Below, one piece after another: positions 61,445 to 64,000 of a stretch of 64,000 bases of DNA. The translations under genes and the position numbers were made by a program. The stretch's first letter is position 1, and every line of letters starts with the position of its first letter. The notes under the pieces are model-generated. The model did no database searches, was not told the origin of the DNA, and worked only from the letters and a program-made list of their open reading frames with translations. The stretch is from Brachionus sp. 'Tiscar' (taxonomy: Eukaryota; Rotifera; Eurotatoria; Ploima; Brachionidae), in contig VANL01000025.1 in NCBI GenBank assembly GCA_006352455.1, positions 48,147 to 112,146 on the forward strand. Reading direction: 5' to 3'.

Positions 61445-62562
61445 ATATGTATTAAAATTTTGTTAGAATTAGAGTTATGTTACGAAGTTTTTTAAAATAA
61501 TAATTTTTTTTTGTATATTGTGTATTGATTATCCTTAAAATATTGTTTATTAATGTTGTGTAAATAAAAATTTGTTTATTTAATGTTGTTATCTGATGTT
61601 AAAAAAATTTGTTTGAATAAATAAAATTTTGTAACATAATTTTATGCTACAATAAATTATATAATTCAATATTTTTTAACTATTCTCAAATCATTTTTTT
61701 CTTAGACGACTAATTAAAAAAATTAGACGAAGTATTTTCTTAAAAAATTAGGAAATTAAAAATTCATTATTTGTTTATTTTAATGGTTTTTAATGAAACT
61801 GTACAATTTAGCCGTCATTTTCATCAAATTATGAATTTTATCCTCAATTTGATATCAAGAATAAAAATTTAAACAGGAGTTCTAAATGTTGATATTAAGT
61901 TATTTATCCTTTTTTAAAATAAATTTTTTCGTTATTATTAAATATAATTATTTTGGAAGGGATGTTTTATTTCTTTAGATTTCTTTGAATTTTTCAAATT
62001 ACTTTTTTTAAAAATTTTCCATAATAATAGCTTGAATGAATTAAGCATTTTTAAATTGACATTCTATTAGATGTATACTAAAATTTTTTGACTATATTTG
62101 CTTCAACCTGTTTAGACTTGTTTTTTTATCAAAATAATCTAAATGAATTTAAGCTCGCTGATTTAACAGAATTTTTCATCAATAAAATTAGTCATCAAAT
62201 TGGAAATAAAGACAAAATATAGATCAATATTCATTTCCAATCAATTAAGATAATTAGATCCATGAAGTGCGATTAAACCGTTCAAAATGTTCAATTGAGA
62301 AAAGTAAGTGGATTTTAATTTATGCCAAATTTTCTTTGAGATAAAAAATGCTAATTAGTTGTTATGAAAAATAGCCAAAATTAATGTCCTGACAGCTGTT
62401 CTTTAACTTTTAATATCTGAGGCTAAATTTTTCTTAACAAAAACTAATAACTAATCAATTTTATTAAATTTTTAAAATTTATTTATTAGAATGGATAATT
62501 TCTATCACATAAAAAAATTAAAAAAAATTATTTACTCAATTTTATAAAAATATTTAGATAAA
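61445..62562. other. spacer between tandem dsRBP genes
   Basis: About 1.1 kb of AT-rich DNA. A short motif GCGATTAAACCG, then TTCAAAATGTTC at about 62271-62292, resembles two patches near 40095 and 40280. No gene was found. Confidence 0.45.
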
Positions 62563-63813
62563 ATGTCAATAAAAACAAAACAATCAAAAAAAGCAGAAGC
62601 AATAACCTTATCGGCTGTCAAAGCCGCTAGTCAACTTTTCAAAGATTCTAATAGCAAAAGTTTCCGAACTCCAATCAGTCTTCTTCAAGAAATATGTACA
62701 AAATCACTGTGCGCTTCTCCGGCTTACGAGCTTTTGGATACAGAGGGAAAGGTACATCAGCCAATTTTTGTCTACAAATGCTCTCTAAATCATGAAATCC
62801 AAGCTGTTGGTAAAAGTAACACTAAAAAGAAAGCCAAACATTTGGCAGCTTTGGGGATTTTGAATCAAATACGACTTGACAATATTGAAACAGACGTTGA
62901 GCTTTCACAAACTCTAGAAGAGCTAATGTAAAATTAAGAAATTTATAATTATTTTTTTAATTGAATTTTTTAGAACCAATTTAAATGATTTGGACTTAGA
63001 AGAAAACCCATCTGTAATTTTGAGTAAACCTCTTGAACAAGATCCAAAACAAATACCTTTTAATGAGAACGGCGTCGATTTGTCAAATATTCAAGTGTCT
63101 TATGAAGGAGATCTAGAAGAAATTAAAGATAGTGTTGCAAAATGCGAAAATCCTGTAGGTGAACTTATTGAAATAGCGAACAAATTTGCTATGCGTCCAC
63201 CAGAATTCGATTACGGTGATGAAGAAGGTCCTCCTCATAATAGACAATTTTTATGTAACGTAAAATTTGGAGATTTTAGAGAGAGTTCATCAGCAAGAAC
63301 CAAAAAATTGGCCAAAAAATATGCAGCTTTACGGCTTTTGTTTTGTGTCAAAGCAAGTGGTTTGTTCAATAAAACAGAAAGTGGAAGACAAGAAGAAATT
63401 CAAGACTTAAGTTTTGCCAAATCAAGCTTAAATAAAAAATATGCAGTTAATATCTTTAATCAATTAAAAAATAGCAAAAATCCAACGATCAATAATATTT
63501 TATCTAATGATCTTGAAAAAGTGTCCAGTCTTTCTCTCTTTGATAAACTCTCCAAAGAGGAAAAATTCGATTATGAAATTTATAGCATTCCAACTAGCTC
63601 AGGTATTAAATAACTTTCATTGAAACAAACTGAGAAAAAAATTTATCATTTTTAATTCCTAAAGAAACCAAAGTTTTTGCTGTGGATGTAAAAACAAATC
63701 CTCATTTAACATATGGAGGCTATGGATCATCAAAAGAAGAGGCGATTTCTCAAGCTATTTTTTATACTCTAAATCATATAAAAGTTATGTGCTCTAGGGG
63801 AAAAATAAAATAA
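62563..63813 (+). CDS. three-dsRBD protein of the TRBP/PACT/Loquacious type (copy 2)
   Basis: Paralogue of the preceding gene. Three exons (62563-62927, 62974-63602, 63665-63813) with introns in the same phases (2, then 1) and the same places give 380 residues. The N-terminal extension of about 30 residues is Lys/Ala-rich. dsRBD1 at about 36-105 (TPISLLQEIC, then TKKKAKHLAALGIL) and dsRBD2 at about 185-255 (NPVGELIEIA, then RTKKLAKKYAALRLL) keep the RNA-binding helix. The third domain (LFDKLSKEEKFDYEIYSIP, then TYGGYGSSKEEAISQAIF) does not. The second intron splits the third domain, as in copy 1. Sequence divergence between the copies is large outside the dsRBDs, so the duplication is not recent. 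Confidence 0.85.
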
Positions 63814-64000
63814 AAACAACAAAAATTTTACCTTTTTTATGTATTTTAGCTTTTTTGTTTAATTTTTGAATTTTTCCAAATTTTTTAAAAAGAAATAAAC
63901 AGAGTTGTTTAAAAGTCGCAAGTCTCAAGTCAAGTCCAAGTCCGGACTTTTTTTTTTTTTTTTTTTTGAAAAAAGGCCGGCGTTGGGGGTTTAGTTTTTT
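63814..64000. other. low-complexity window end
   Basis: After the copy 2 3'UTR, the sequence has several AAGTC units, a 12 bp palindrome AAGTCCGGACTT at about 63938-63949, a run of about 20 T, and then an unusually GC-rich stretch (GGCCGGCGTTGGGGG). It looks like a repeat boundary or contig-end artefact. Confidence 0.4.

Noticed and set aside
1..64000. tRNA genes, rRNA, CRISPR arrays, bacterial operons
   Set aside because: No cloverleaf with TTCGANNC context, no spaced direct-repeat array and no Shine-Dalgarno-led gene clusters were found; the introns show the DNA is eukaryotic.

Overview
The window is eukaryotic and animal. It is very AT-rich, most introns are about 45-60 bp with GT-AG ends, and the genes are metazoan (Sidekick, vestigial, polycystin, alpha-SNAP, NBAS, ferritin with an iron-responsive element, a miR-263-like hairpin). 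Small introns, strong AT bias and a divergent 7TM receptor suggest a small invertebrate such as a monogonont rotifer of the Brachionus type. That assignment is inference from style, not a database result. Most exon joins were checked by hand for frame, and summed exon lengths are divisible by three in every spliced gene model.

Layout. 0.8-2.2 kb: p47/NSFL1C (+). 2.7-9.4 kb: a 1999-residue NO VEIN-like protein (-) with coiled coil, GHKL-type ATPase and C-terminal NOV_C (DUF3883) domain. 9.4-12.1 kb: gene-poor, with a miR-263-family hairpin (-), a GC-richer island, a short hairpin and a SINE-like relic. 12.1-13.2 kb: RDH10-like short-chain dehydrogenase lacking its catalytic tyrosine. 13.4-15.2 kb: ADAT1. 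15.3-16.1 kb: COX11. 18.5-20.0 kb: a vestigial/VGLL co-activator in long flanks. 21.0-21.7 kb: NAA20. 22.6-23.7 kb: alpha-SNAP (-). 23.7-28.6 kb: intergenic. 28.6-38.7 kb: Sidekick, 2602 residues. 38.7-41.3 kb: intergenic with a possible small transposon. 41.3-42.4 kb: 7TM receptor. 42.5-42.7 kb: LINE relic. 43.1-45.1 kb: polycystin-2-like channel. 46.2-47.1 kb: CFAP410 (-) with an in-frame stop. 47.4-48.0 kb: ARMC7. 48.5-58.2 kb: NBAS, with a mariner-like transposase fragment in its largest intron. 59.0-59.5 kb: ferritin (-) with a 5'UTR iron-responsive element. 60.2-63.8 kb: two tandem three-dsRBD proteins of the TRBP/PACT/Loquacious type.

Functional links. Genes are mostly independent housekeeping or developmental loci. 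p47, alpha-SNAP and NBAS all act in membrane fusion or ER-Golgi tethering. The NO VEIN-like protein and the tandem dsRNA-binding proteins are the best candidates for poorly described biology. The miR-263-like hairpin, the ferritin IRE, the CFAP410 stop and the SDR active-site loss are the most specific sequence-level observations.
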